A stretch of 7,329 nucleotides of DNA from Halomonas halophila (GTDB lineage Bacteria; Pseudomonadota; Gammaproteobacteria; Pseudomonadales; Halomonadaceae). The DNA lies in the NCBI GenBank assembly GCA_002433675.1, contig DJIP01000395.1:23953-31281 (forward strand), in the 5' to 3' direction. Below the pieces are notes generated by a model. The model searched no databases. It saw only the letters and a list, made by a program, of their open reading frames with translations, and was not told the DNA's origin. Position numbers and translations under genes: made by a program. Positions 1 to 6,081 of the stretch are shown here, piece after piece (positions within the stretch are counted from its first letter, which is position 1; the number at the start of each line of letters is the position of its first letter).

Positions 1-752
1 TACTCGCCCTTGCTGGCGGCGCCGTCACCATGCTCGAAGGTCTGGACCTCACGCTCGACCGCGGTCCCCTGGGCGTCGAAGATCTCGATGAGGCCATTGG
101 CAGACAGCCGCACCACATCGCCTTCATTCAGGTAGATGAATCGATCGGTCACCGGCAGCAGCGCCAGCGGGTCAGACGCCAGGAAGGCCTCGCCGATGCC
201 GACGCCGACCACCAGCGGACTGCCCTTGCGCGCGCCGACCACCACATCGGGCTCGTCCACCGCCATGACCCCCAGGGCGTAGGCACCGTCGAGACCACCG
301 ACGACCCGCTGGAAGGCGCTGAGCAGATCGCCGTCACGGCGGGACTCACGCTCCAGCAGGTGGGCGATCACCTCGGTATCGGTCTCGGACTCGAACACGT
401 AGCCCTGATCGGTGAGCTCCCGACGCAGCTGCTCGTGATTCTCGATGATGCCGTTATGCACCACCGCCAGGCGGTCCCGCGACTGGTGGGGATGGGCATT
501 GGGCTCGCTGGGCCGACCGTGGGTCGCCCAGCGGGTGTGGGCAATACCGCTGAGGCCCAGCAGTGCCGTGTCCTCCAGTCGCTCCTCGAGCGCGGCCACC
601 TTGCCAACCGCGCGCTGGCGCACCAGGGTGCCCCTGGGGCTGCGTACCGCCATGCCGGCACTGTCATAGCCGCGGTACTCGAGGCGCTTGAGGCCTTCGA
701 GCAGAATATTCTGTACGTTGCGCTGGGCCACCGCGGCGACGATGCCACACAT
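1..752 (-). CDS. glmS: Glutamine--fructose-6-phosphate aminotransferase, N-terminal part (partial at left edge)
   Basis: First enzyme of the hexosamine pathway: it makes glucosamine-6-phosphate from fructose-6-phosphate, using ammonia from glutamine, in the cytoplasm. The window holds 250 full codons, that is the glutaminase (class II GATase) domain, with the frame open to the edge; the sugar isomerase (SIS) domains of the roughly 610-residue protein lie outside. The start MCGIV places the nucleophile at C2, exposed after Met removal. Other active-site blocks are LEYRGYDSAG (24-33), HTRWATHG (72-79), HNGIIENHE (99-107) and ESETDTEVIAHL (121-132). The KGSPLVVG stretch (176-183) and LASDPLALL (191-199) also fit the family. 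The ATG at 752 is fixed by the need for Cys at position 2 and has AAGGAG (761-766) 8 nt upstream. It follows glmU in the same direction after 215 bp. Confidence 0.97.
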   Translation of the reverse strand, partial: MCGIVAAVAQRNVQNILLEGLKRLEYRGYDSAGMAVRSPRGTLVRQRAVGKVAALEERLEDTALLGLSGIAHTRWATHGRPSEPNAHPHQSRDRLAVVHNGIIENHEQLRRELTDQGYVFESETDTEVIAHLLERESRRDGDLLSAFQRVVGGLDGAYALGVMAVDEPDVVVGARKGSPLVVGVGIGEAFLASDPLALLPVTDRFIYLNEGDVVRLSANGLIEIFDAQGTAVEREVQTFEHGDGAASKGE

Positions 753-967
753 AGGCGTCACTCCTTGAGAGGTTCGTTATTGGCTACCGCTGAACGGCGA
801 AGCAGGGACACCGCAGCGATAAAACCGGGCCCGCCGGCGGTCGGCTGGTTAGCCCGGGGAGACGGCCACGTCTGCGCCGTCAGTCGTCCTTGAGCCGTTG
901 CCCTTGGCCATCTGACGGGGTCGGCCCGCCAGATTGACGCCAAGCTGACAGGGACAGCTTATGTCCC
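753..967 (-). other. glmU-glmS intergenic region
   Basis: This 215-bp spacer holds the two hairpins listed separately and the glmS ribosome binding site. No gene is supported in it. Some gammaproteobacteria carry a DeoR-type regulator gene between glmU and glmS, and none is here. Enterobacteria regulate glmS translation through the sRNA GlmZ in this region; I cannot recognise a GlmZ-pairing site by eye, nor a clear promoter. The catalytic glmS ribozyme of Gram-positives is not recognisable here. Confidence 0.5.
819..857 (-). terminator. Terminator- or attenuator-like hairpin upstream of glmS
   Basis: On the minus strand CCGGGC and GCCCGG (852-857 and 825-830) form a 6-bp stem whose 21-nt loop holds a further palindrome, CCGCCGGCGG (831-840). 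The right arm runs directly into TTTTA (820-824). It lies 111 nt after the glmU stop and 67 nt before the glmS start. The short stem, large loop and four-T tract make it a modest terminator. Its place between two genes of one pathway would let glmS be expressed at a different level from glmU. Confidence 0.4.
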
Positions 968-971
968 TCAG
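945..971 (-). repeat. Hairpin overlapping the glmU stop codon
   Basis: GGGACA and TGTCCC (951-956 and 962-967) form a perfect 6-bp stem with a 5-nt loop. After a 2-nt bulge, CTGA and TCAG (945-948 and 968-971) extend it by 4 bp, so the TGA stop of glmU lies inside the stem. There is no T tract after it, hence it is probably not an intrinsic terminator. A role in mRNA processing or 3'-end stability of glmU is possible. Confidence 0.5.
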
Positions 972-2332
972 TTCTCGTCCTTGGTCGGCCTTGGCCAGTT
1001 GGCCTTGGCGATCTGGCGAGACCTTGTCACCGCCAGGCTATGATCGGCGACGTCTCGGCTGATGGTGGAGCCGGCGCCGACGGTGGCGCCCTCACCGACG
1101 CTGACCGGGGCCACCAGCGCCGAATTGGAGCCGATGAAGGCGGCGTCACCGATCTCGGTGCGGTGCTTGTTGGCGCCGTCGTAGTTGCAGGTGATGGTGC
1201 CGGCGCCGATGTTGACCTCGCGTCCCAGGCGGGCGTCACCCACATAGCTCAAGTGGTTGATCTTGCTGCCCTCGCCCACCTCGGTGTTCTTGGTCTCGAC
1301 GAAGTTGCCGACCTTGGCCTTGACCGCCAGACGGGAGCCGGGGCGCAGGCGGGCGAAGGGGCCGATCTGGTTGAGCCCGGCCAATACCGCACCGTCGACG
1401 ATGCTGTGGGCCTCGATGACACTCTCGGCGCCGACATGGCTGTTGCGTATCACCGTGTAGGGGCCGATGCGAACGCCCTCGCCGAGTTCCACCTCGCCTT
1501 CGAACACACAGCCGACGTCGATGAAGACGTCGTGCCCGCAGCTCAGCTTGCCACGTACGTCCAGACGCTCAGGGTCGGCCAGGGCCACACCTTTTTCCAT
1601 CAGTGCCTCGGCGATGTCGCGCTGATATGCTCGCTCAAGCCGCGCCATCTGGGCGCGGTTGTTGACGCCTTCCACCTCCATCGGCCGCGCCGGCTGGGCG
1701 GTGGCCACGGCGATGCCCTCGGCGGCGGCCATGGCGATCACATCGGTCAGGTAGTACTCGCCCTGGGCGTTGTCCGACGACAGCTCAGGTAGCCAACGCT
1801 TCAGCTGGGCGCTGGTCATGGCCATGATGCCGGTGTTGCACTCGGTGATCGCAAGCTCGCTTTCAGAGGCATCCTTCTGCTCGACGATGGCCACCACCTC
1901 GCCTTGCTCGTTACGCACGATGCGGCCATATCCCGCCGGGTCGTCCAGCGTCACGGTCAGAAGCCCCATATGGCGCTCGTCGACCTGCTCCAGCAAGGCC
2001 GCCAGCGTTTGCCGGCGAATCAGCGGCACGTCACCGTACAGCACCAGGACCTTGCCATCACCGAGCTGGCCCAGCGCCTGGGCGACGGCGTGACCGGTGC
2101 CCTTCTGCTCGGCCTGGTGGGCAAAGCGAACCTCGCTGTCGGCCAGGGCATCGCGCACCCGCTCGCCACCGTGCCCGATGACCACATGGGTGCGGTCCGC
2201 GTCGAGACCCTGGGCGGTATCGACCACATGACGGACCATCGGCTTGCCCGCCAGGGTATGCAGCACCTTGGGCAAGCTCGAGCGCATGCGGGTGCCCTGT
2301 CCGGCGGCGAGAATCACCACATCGAGGCTCAT
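968..2332 (-). CDS. glmU: Bifunctional GlcN-1-P acetyltransferase / GlcNAc-1-P uridylyltransferase GlmU
   Basis: Cytoplasmic enzyme catalysing the last two steps to UDP-GlcNAc: acetylation of glucosamine-1-phosphate with acetyl-CoA, then UMP transfer from UTP. The 454 residues match E. coli (456). The N-terminal uridylyltransferase domain has LAAGQGTRMRSSLPK (8-22; R15 and K22), QKGTGHAV (76-83), YGDVPL (99-104; D101 for Mg2+) and EGVNNR (221-226; Mg2+-binding Asn). The C-terminal left-handed beta-helix (about 255-440) has hexapeptide repeats with acetyltransferase residues R330, K348 and H360 (in NHLSYVGD) and NYDGANK (383-389). The ATG at 2332 has AAGGAG (2338-2343) 5 nt upstream. The stop TGA is followed two codons later by an in-frame TAA. 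glmS, the first enzyme of the same pathway, lies 215 bp downstream; glmM is not in the window. Confidence 0.97.
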   Translation of the reverse strand: MSLDVVILAAGQGTRMRSSLPKVLHTLAGKPMVRHVVDTAQGLDADRTHVVIGHGGERVRDALADSEVRFAHQAEQKGTGHAVAQALGQLGDGKVLVLYGDVPLIRRQTLAALLEQVDERHMGLLTVTLDDPAGYGRIVRNEQGEVVAIVEQKDASESELAITECNTGIMAMTSAQLKRWLPELSSDNAQGEYYLTDVIAMAAAEGIAVATAQPARPMEVEGVNNRAQMARLERAYQRDIAEALMEKGVALADPERLDVRGKLSCGHDVFIDVGCVFEGEVELGEGVRIGPYTVIRNSHVGAESVIEAHSIVDGAVLAGLNQIGPFARLRPGSRLAVKAKVGNFVETKNTEVGEGSKINHLSYVGDARLGREVNIGAGTITCNYDGANKHRTEIGDAAFIGSNSALVAPVSVGEGATVGAGSTISRDVADHSLAVTRSRQIAKANWPRPTKDEN

Positions 2333-2434
2333 CGTGACTCCTTGTCAAAAACAAAAGATCGAAGCAGATATCGCTACAGTACCGAACTGAACCGGCCAAC
2401 GGCATCAGAGATCCGTTGTGTGAGGATAGCGCTT
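2333..2434 (-). other. apbE-glmU intergenic spacer with a bulged hairpin
   Basis: This 102-bp gap holds one notable structure. CAACGG and CCGTTG (2397-2402 and 2413-2418) pair, and inside them ATC and GAT (2404-2406 and 2410-2412) continue the stem after a single bulged base. No T tract follows, so it is not a standard terminator. Reading leftward, the spacer ends in a T-rich run (TTTTGTTTTTGAC, 2342-2354) directly at the glmU ribosome binding site; such runs can help 30S loading. I found no convincing sigma-70 promoter, so read-through from uppP-apbE into glmU remains possible. Confidence 0.4.
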
Positions 2435-3544
2435 CTATTCTAGCGGGGTGTCGTCATCCGTCACCACCGTCAGCCCCAGGGTATCGACCATCTCCTGCCC
2501 GAAACGGGCCACAAAGGCGGGGCTGACTCGACTTTCCCACCCCTCACCCTGACGCACCAGCATCACCACCGGCAACTCCTGGGAGATCGCGGCCCGCATG
2601 CCTTCCTCTTCGCCCATCACACTCAGGGCGGTGGCCCAGGCGTCGGCCCAGGCGTTGGACGGATGCACCACCGTCACAGAGGCCAGCCGATGGGTGATCG
2701 GACGCCCGTTTCGAGGGTCGATGGTATGCGAGTATCGCTTGCCATCGGCCTCGAAGTAGTGACGGTAGTCACCGGAAGTCGCCACCGAGACGTCATCGAG
2801 GCCGACCACGTGCTGAGCCTTGGGGGTGCCGTTCTCGGGCACCTCGATACCGATGCGCCACAGTCCCTTGCCGCCGTCACGCCGCCCCTTGACCTTGACC
2901 TCCCCGCCAAGGTTGACCAGGTAGTTGGCGATACCCTGGCGATCCAGGTAGGCCGCCACCTCGTCGGTGGCGAAGCCCTTGGCCACCCCGGACAGGTCGA
3001 CGTAGACGTCCCGCAGGCGACGGGCCTGAGCCTCGGCGGTGTCGATCTCGAGCGCGTCCATACCGACCTGGGTCAGGCGCCGCTCGAGTGCGCCTTCCTC
3101 GGGAATTTCCTGGGGCCTGGCCTCAGGGCCAAAGCTCCACAGATTGACCAGGCTGCCGACGGTGACGTCGAAGGCGCCGTGGCTCTGCTGGTTGACCGAC
3201 TGACTGATGGCCAGCACCTCCATGAATTCGTCGGAGATCGGCTGCCATTGCCCCAGCGGCGACTGATTGAAGGCAGACAGCTCCGAATCCTCGCGCCAGG
3301 TGGACATGGAAGCGTCGACCGCGTGCATCTCGTCGAGCACGCCCTGCTCGATCTCCGCGACCTGCTCTTGCGTCAGCGGGTCGGCCAGGGTGATCTGGTA
3401 GAAGGTGCCGAAGATGTCGCCTTCCAGGGTGACCGGCGAGCGGGTGGTGGCCTCGTCGCTGCAACCGGACACCAGCAGTGCCATCAGGAGGGCGGCCAGC
3501 CAGGTTTTCAGCCATCCACGCCGAGCGAACTTGAATCCAGTCAT
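2435..3544 (-). CDS. apbE: FAD:protein FMN transferase ApbE (lipoprotein)
   Basis: Mg2+-dependent flavin transferase that attaches FMN, taken from FAD, to a Thr/Ser of exported or membrane redox proteins such as the NqrB/NqrC and Rnf subunits. It acts on the periplasmic side of the inner membrane. At 369 residues it is a little longer than E. coli ApbE (about 351). Residues 1-28 form a lipoprotein signal with a hydrophobic core and lipobox LVSGC (C28). The n-region has RRGWLK (8-13), which resembles a Tat motif. Family blocks in order: MSTWREDSELSAFN (80-93), DVTVGSLVNLWSFGP (126-140), YVDLSGVAKGFATD (181-194), NYLVNLGGEVKVKG (207-220), SVATSGDYRHYFE (253-265), YSHTIDPRNGRPI (271-283) and DAWATAL (301-307, the metal-binding region). 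The ATG at 3544 has only a weak GAAGAG upstream, 8 nt away. It follows uppP by 21 bp. No flavinylation target is visible in this window. Confidence 0.95.
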   Translation of the reverse strand: MTGFKFARRGWLKTWLAALLMALLVSGCSDEATTRSPVTLEGDIFGTFYQITLADPLTQEQVAEIEQGVLDEMHAVDASMSTWREDSELSAFNQSPLGQWQPISDEFMEVLAISQSVNQQSHGAFDVTVGSLVNLWSFGPEARPQEIPEEGALERRLTQVGMDALEIDTAEAQARRLRDVYVDLSGVAKGFATDEVAAYLDRQGIANYLVNLGGEVKVKGRRDGGKGLWRIGIEVPENGTPKAQHVVGLDDVSVATSGDYRHYFEADGKRYSHTIDPRNGRPITHRLASVTVVHPSNAWADAWATALSVMGEEEGMRAAISQELPVVMLVRQGEGWESRVSPAFVARFGQEMVDTLGLTVVTDDDTPLE

Positions 3545-3565
3545 GAGTGGGTCTCTTCAGATAGG

Positions 3566-4363
3566 TCAGCCGAACAACCAGATCAAGGCGATACCGAGCA
3601 GCAGGCGATAGACGACGAAGGGCTGCATGCCGATGCGCTTGATGAACGACAGGAAGAAATGGATGCACAGGTAGGCGCTGACGCCGGACAGCAGGGTGCC
3701 GAGGGCCATGTCGCCCCAGTGCACTTCGACGCCGGTCTGGATCAGCTCACAGGCTTCCAGCCCTCCCGCCAGCACGATCACTGGAATCGACAGCAAAAAC
3801 GAGAAGCGGGCTGCGGCTTCGCGCCCCATGCCCAGCATCAGCGCCACCGTAATGGTGATGCCGGAGCGCGAGGTGCCGGGAATCAGCGCCAGCGCCTGGC
3901 CGATGCCGATCCACAGGGCGTCGCTCCAGCGCAGCTGATACTCGCTGCGCGAGCCCCTGAAACGCCAGTCGGCCAGTCCCAGCAGCAGGCCGAAGAAGAT
4001 CAGACCGAAGGCCAGCACCATGGGCGAGCGGGCATACTGCTCGATGATGTCCTTGAACAGCAGTCCGGCGAGTCCCACCGGAATGGTCGCGAGGATCACC
4101 CACCAGGCCAGCCGAGCGTCCTGGTCGGTGCCGCGACCGACGACGCTGGCACACCAGCTCGACAGCATGCGCAGGATCTCGTCGCGAAAGTAGATGACCA
4201 CCGCGCCGAGGCTCCCCAGGTGCAAGGCCACGTCGAAGGCCAGCCCCTGGTCCGGCCAGTCGCTGAACACGGGGACCAGTATCAGGTGGGCAGAGCTCGA
4301 TACCGGAAGAAATTCGGTGATTCCCTGAATCAGGGAGAGAACGACAATCTGTAGCCAATCCAT
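3566..4363 (-). CDS. uppP: Undecaprenyl-diphosphate phosphatase UppP (BacA)
   Basis: Integral inner-membrane phosphatase that converts undecaprenyl diphosphate to undecaprenyl phosphate, the lipid carrier for peptidoglycan and other envelope polymers. Overexpression of this family gives bacitracin resistance. The 265 residues are close to the E. coli length (273). Motif 1 covers QGITEFLPVSSSAHL (13-27) with E17 and H26, and motif 2 is PGTSRSG (162-168) with R166; these correspond to the catalytic residues of E. coli UppP. The first position of the (E/Q)xxxE motif is Q13, where E. coli has Glu, a variation allowed in the family. Hydrophobic segments repeat along the whole chain, as expected of a polytopic protein. 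The ATG at 4363 has no good Shine-Dalgarno (CGGGTCACTCC precedes it), but no alternative in-frame start fits motif 1. apbE follows after 21 bp, suggesting co-transcription. Confidence 0.96.
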   Translation of the reverse strand: MDWLQIVVLSLIQGITEFLPVSSSAHLILVPVFSDWPDQGLAFDVALHLGSLGAVVIYFRDEILRMLSSWCASVVGRGTDQDARLAWWVILATIPVGLAGLLFKDIIEQYARSPMVLAFGLIFFGLLLGLADWRFRGSRSEYQLRWSDALWIGIGQALALIPGTSRSGITITVALMLGMGREAAARFSFLLSIPVIVLAGGLEACELIQTGVEVHWGDMALGTLLSGVSAYLCIHFFLSFIKRIGMQPFVVYRLLLGIALIWLFG

Positions 4364-4393
4364 GGAGTGACCCGTAAGCGAGGGGTAACAGGC

Positions 4394-4428
4394 AAAACGC
4401 CCGCAAGAGCATACACTCCACGGGCGTT
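4394..4428 (-). terminator. Probable Rho-independent terminator between mgtE and uppP
   Basis: A perfect 8-bp inverted repeat, AACGCCCG and CGGGCGTT (4396-4403 and 4421-4428), surrounds a 17-nt loop in which GAG and CTC can pair again. Read leftward, the second arm runs into a four-T stretch (CGTTTTG). It lies 46 nt after the mgtE stop. The stem is good and the T tract is short, so termination may be partial. It also lies 32 nt upstream of the uppP start, so an alternative role in the uppP leader cannot be excluded. Confidence 0.65.
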
Positions 4429-4436
4429 CTTGTCCG
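4408..4436 (-). promoter_or_regulatory. Weak sigma-70-like promoter candidate for uppP-apbE
   Basis: On the minus strand CGGACA (4431-4436, four of six matches to TTGACA) and TATGCT (4408-4413, four of six matches to TATAAT) are separated by exactly 17 nt. Initiation near 4401 would give a leader of about 38 nt before uppP. The element overlaps the terminator-like hairpin. Two four-of-six hexamers are weak evidence in a sequence this size. Confidence 0.25.
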
Positions 4437-4442
4437 CTGTCC

Positions 4443-4470
4443 GGGGGCCCCCTGGCCGCATCCGCTGCGG
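4443..4470. repeat. Two adjacent hairpins directly after the mgtE stop
   Basis: CCGCA and TGCGG (4456-4460 and 4466-4470) form a 5-bp stem with a 5-nt loop, starting only 4 nt past the mgtE stop codon. Next to it lies the perfect 10-bp palindrome GGGGGCCCCC (4443-4452). Neither is followed by a T tract. They may stabilise the 3' end of the mgtE mRNA, or merely reflect GC-rich composition. Confidence 0.4.
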
Positions 4471-4474
4471 TCGA

Positions 4475-5848
4475 TCAAGTTCCCATCAGTACCAGCGTGG
4501 CGATGGAAAAGTAGATGACCACCCCGGAGGCGTCGATCAGGGTGGTGACCAGCGGTGCCGAGGCGGTCGCCGGATCCCAGCCCAGGCGATCGAGCACGAA
4601 CGGCAGGCACATACCGAGCAGACTGCCGAACAAGACGATGCAGATCATGCTGATGGCCACCACCATGGCCACCGCCTCACCGCCACGAATGACGCCGATG
4701 GGGGCCACCGCCAGGGCCATGGTCAGCCCCAGCGAGCCTGCCACCAGCAGCTCCCGGCCGAGCAGCTTGCTCCAGTCCTTGATCCCCACGTCACCGGTGG
4801 CCATGCCCCGCACCATCAGGGTGGCGGCCTGGGCACCGGCGTTGCCACCACTGCCGATCAATAGCGGCAGAAAGAACACCAGGGTCACCTGGGCGGCGAT
4901 GGTGTCCTCGAAATGGGCGATGCCGGCTCCCGAGAAGAGGTTGCCAAACACCAGCAATACCAGCCAGATCACTCGTTTGCGATACAGGCTCCACAGCGGC
5001 ACCCGGGACACGCCGCCTTCCAGCTGACCGATCGACATGCCCTTGTGGATGTCTTCGGTGGCCTCGGACTCGACCACGTCCATGGCGTCATCGTGGGTGA
5101 CGATGCCGACCAGCCGCTCATCGCCGTCCGTCACCGGCAATGCCAGCAGGTCGTAGCGCGCCACCACCCGGGCAACCTCTTCCTGCTCGGCGTCCACGCC
5201 AATGCTGATCACGTCGTGGATCATCAGCTCGTCGATGATCGCCTGGGGCCGTGCCACCATCAGCTGTCTCAGCGACATGGTGCCGGCCAGGCGGCCGTGC
5301 TCGTCCACCACATACAGCTGGTAGACGGTCTCGGCATCGGGAGCGGTCTGACGTACCCGCATCATCGCCCGGGACACGGTAAGCCCCATCGGGATCGCTA
5401 CATAGTCGGCGGTCATCAGGGCGCCGGCGGTGCCCTCCTCGTAGCTGGCCAGGCGCTTGAGTGCCTCGCGCTCGCGCCGCGCCATGCGCCGCAACAGCGC
5501 TTCCTTGCGATCATCTCCCAGCACCTTGAACAGGTCGGCACGTTCGTCCGAGCCCATCTTGTCGAGGATCCGCGACAGCCAGGCGTCCTCGATGCGCGAC
5601 GCCATCGCGTCCTGGGCCTCGAACGGCAGGTGACCAAACACGCTGGCCTGGCGCCCCACCGGCAGGCAGGCCAGCAGCGCCAGGGCGCTGTCGAGGCGAT
5701 CCTCGTCCTCGATCAGTCGCTCGAGGATCTCGGCCAGATCCGCCGAGCGGATTTCGGGCAGGCGGGCATCCAGCGTCTGGCTGTCGCGGGGATCGAGGGC
5801 ACGCAGCAGCACCTGCTTGTGCGCCTCCAGGCTGGGGGTCAGATTCAT
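4475..5848 (-). CDS. mgtE: Magnesium transporter MgtE (CBS-domain Mg2+ channel)
   Basis: Inner-membrane Mg2+ channel of the MgtE/SLC41 family, which works as a homodimer gated by cytoplasmic Mg2+. At 457 residues it is family length (Thermus thermophilus MgtE about 450). The order is: an acidic helical MgtE N domain (about 1-138), two CBS domains (about 140-205 and 206-265), a plug-helix linker (about 266-290), then five transmembrane helices (roughly 292-312, 318-345, 367-388, 393-418 and 431-455). The family signature GSGGNAGAQAATLMVRGMATGD spans 332-353. The last helix has PLVTTLIDASG with D439, the position of the selectivity aspartate (D432 in Thermus). The many Asp/Glu residues of the N and CBS domains fit Mg2+ sensing. 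The ATG at 5848 has GAGGAG (5855-5860) 6 nt upstream. It stands between two terminator-like hairpins, so it is probably a separate transcription unit. Confidence 0.96.
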   Translation of the reverse strand: MNLTPSLEAHKQVLLRALDPRDSQTLDARLPEIRSADLAEILERLIEDEDRLDSALALLACLPVGRQASVFGHLPFEAQDAMASRIEDAWLSRILDKMGSDERADLFKVLGDDRKEALLRRMARREREALKRLASYEEGTAGALMTADYVAIPMGLTVSRAMMRVRQTAPDAETVYQLYVVDEHGRLAGTMSLRQLMVARPQAIIDELMIHDVISIGVDAEQEEVARVVARYDLLALPVTDGDERLVGIVTHDDAMDVVESEATEDIHKGMSIGQLEGGVSRVPLWSLYRKRVIWLVLLVFGNLFSGAGIAHFEDTIAAQVTLVFFLPLLIGSGGNAGAQAATLMVRGMATGDVGIKDWSKLLGRELLVAGSLGLTMALAVAPIGVIRGGEAVAMVVAISMICIVLFGSLLGMCLPFVLDRLGWDPATASAPLVTTLIDASGVVIYFSIATLVLMGT

Positions 5849-5937
5849 GGGCGTCTCCTCATGGCCGGCGTCCTTGCCGCAAATCGTTGAGGCGCAGTGT
5901 CCCCAAGAGACGACTTATCGGGGCTGCTCGAAGAGGC

Positions 5938-5953
5938 GACATGATGCCATGTC
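5938..5953. repeat. Inverted repeat in the mgtE upstream region
   Basis: GACATG and CATGTC form a perfect 6-bp inverted repeat around a 4-nt centre (ATGC). It sits 10 nt downstream (leftward) of the TCTAAT -10-like hexamer, about where the 5' end of an mgtE transcript would be. It could be an operator half-site pair or a 5' UTR hairpin, or simple coincidence. The rest of the 5849-6027 stretch shows no tRNA, no repeat array and no recognisable known Mg2+ riboswitch that I can identify by eye. Confidence 0.35.
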
Positions 5954-5962
5954 TGGATGAAC

Positions 5963-5968
5963 ATTAGA
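5963..5968 (-). promoter_or_regulatory. Possible -10 element for mgtE
   Basis: On the minus strand TCTAAT matches the sigma-70 -10 consensus at five of six positions. It lies about 115 nt upstream of the mgtE start and downstream of the atp terminator, where a promoter is needed. I see no convincing -35 hexamer 16 to 18 nt further upstream (the 17-nt position reads GCGTCT), and no clear extended -10. It may be chance, or it may depend on an activator. Confidence 0.22.
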
Positions 5969-6020
5969 CACAAGGCAAGCAACGAAGACGCGCCAGTCGC
6001 GGTTCGCTGCCGCCATCACC

Positions 6021-6060
6021 AACGAAAACGCCCCCCGAATGTCAGCCATTCGGGGGGCGT
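6021..6060 (-). terminator. Strong Rho-independent terminator of the atp operon
   Basis: A perfect 14-bp inverted repeat (6028-6041 paired with 6047-6060) encloses a 5-nt loop. Read on the minus strand, the G-rich arm is followed at once by TTTTCGTT (down to 6021). It begins 21 nt after the atpC stop codon. A GC-rich stem with a T tract directly after an operon's last gene is the textbook intrinsic terminator. The opposite strand has no comparable T tract after the stem, so it should act mainly on leftward transcription. Confidence 0.93.
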
Positions 6061-6081
6061 GGGGCATCGGCGCCAGGGAAC

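Noticed and set aside
185..191. DELSDED instead of DELSEED in AtpD (protein numbering of the fragment, about 6757-6777 in the window)
   Set aside because: Glu to Asp in this acidic loop is a conservative variation and does not suggest altered function.
30..893. 287-codon plus-strand frame antisense to glmS
   Set aside because: glmS is clearly coding on the minus strand with all glutaminase active-site blocks, and the plus-strand product shows no domain.
758..943. 61-codon minus-strand frame between glmU and glmS
   Set aside because: It would need a TTG start without a Shine-Dalgarno, has no recognisable domain, runs through the terminator-like hairpin, and ends on the glmS ribosome binding site. 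It is most likely chance in GC-rich DNA.
2344..2349. TTGACA/TTGTCA-like hexamer before glmU as a -35 box
   Set aside because: On the minus strand the TTGACA touches the glmU ribosome binding site. A -10 at normal spacing would fall inside the coding sequence, so it cannot serve glmU.
2663..4354. 563-codon open frame on the plus strand, antisense to apbE and uppP
   Set aside because: Both genes beneath it have full-length, unmistakable family matches. The plus-strand translation is low complexity (Gln, Gly, Asp, His, Arg rich) with no recognisable domain, as expected from the GC-rich third codon positions of the opposite strand.
4913..5890. 325-codon plus-strand frame antisense to mgtE
   Set aside because: It is a compositional shadow of mgtE. 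Its product is rich in His, Gln and Arg without motifs, and it has no supporting start context.
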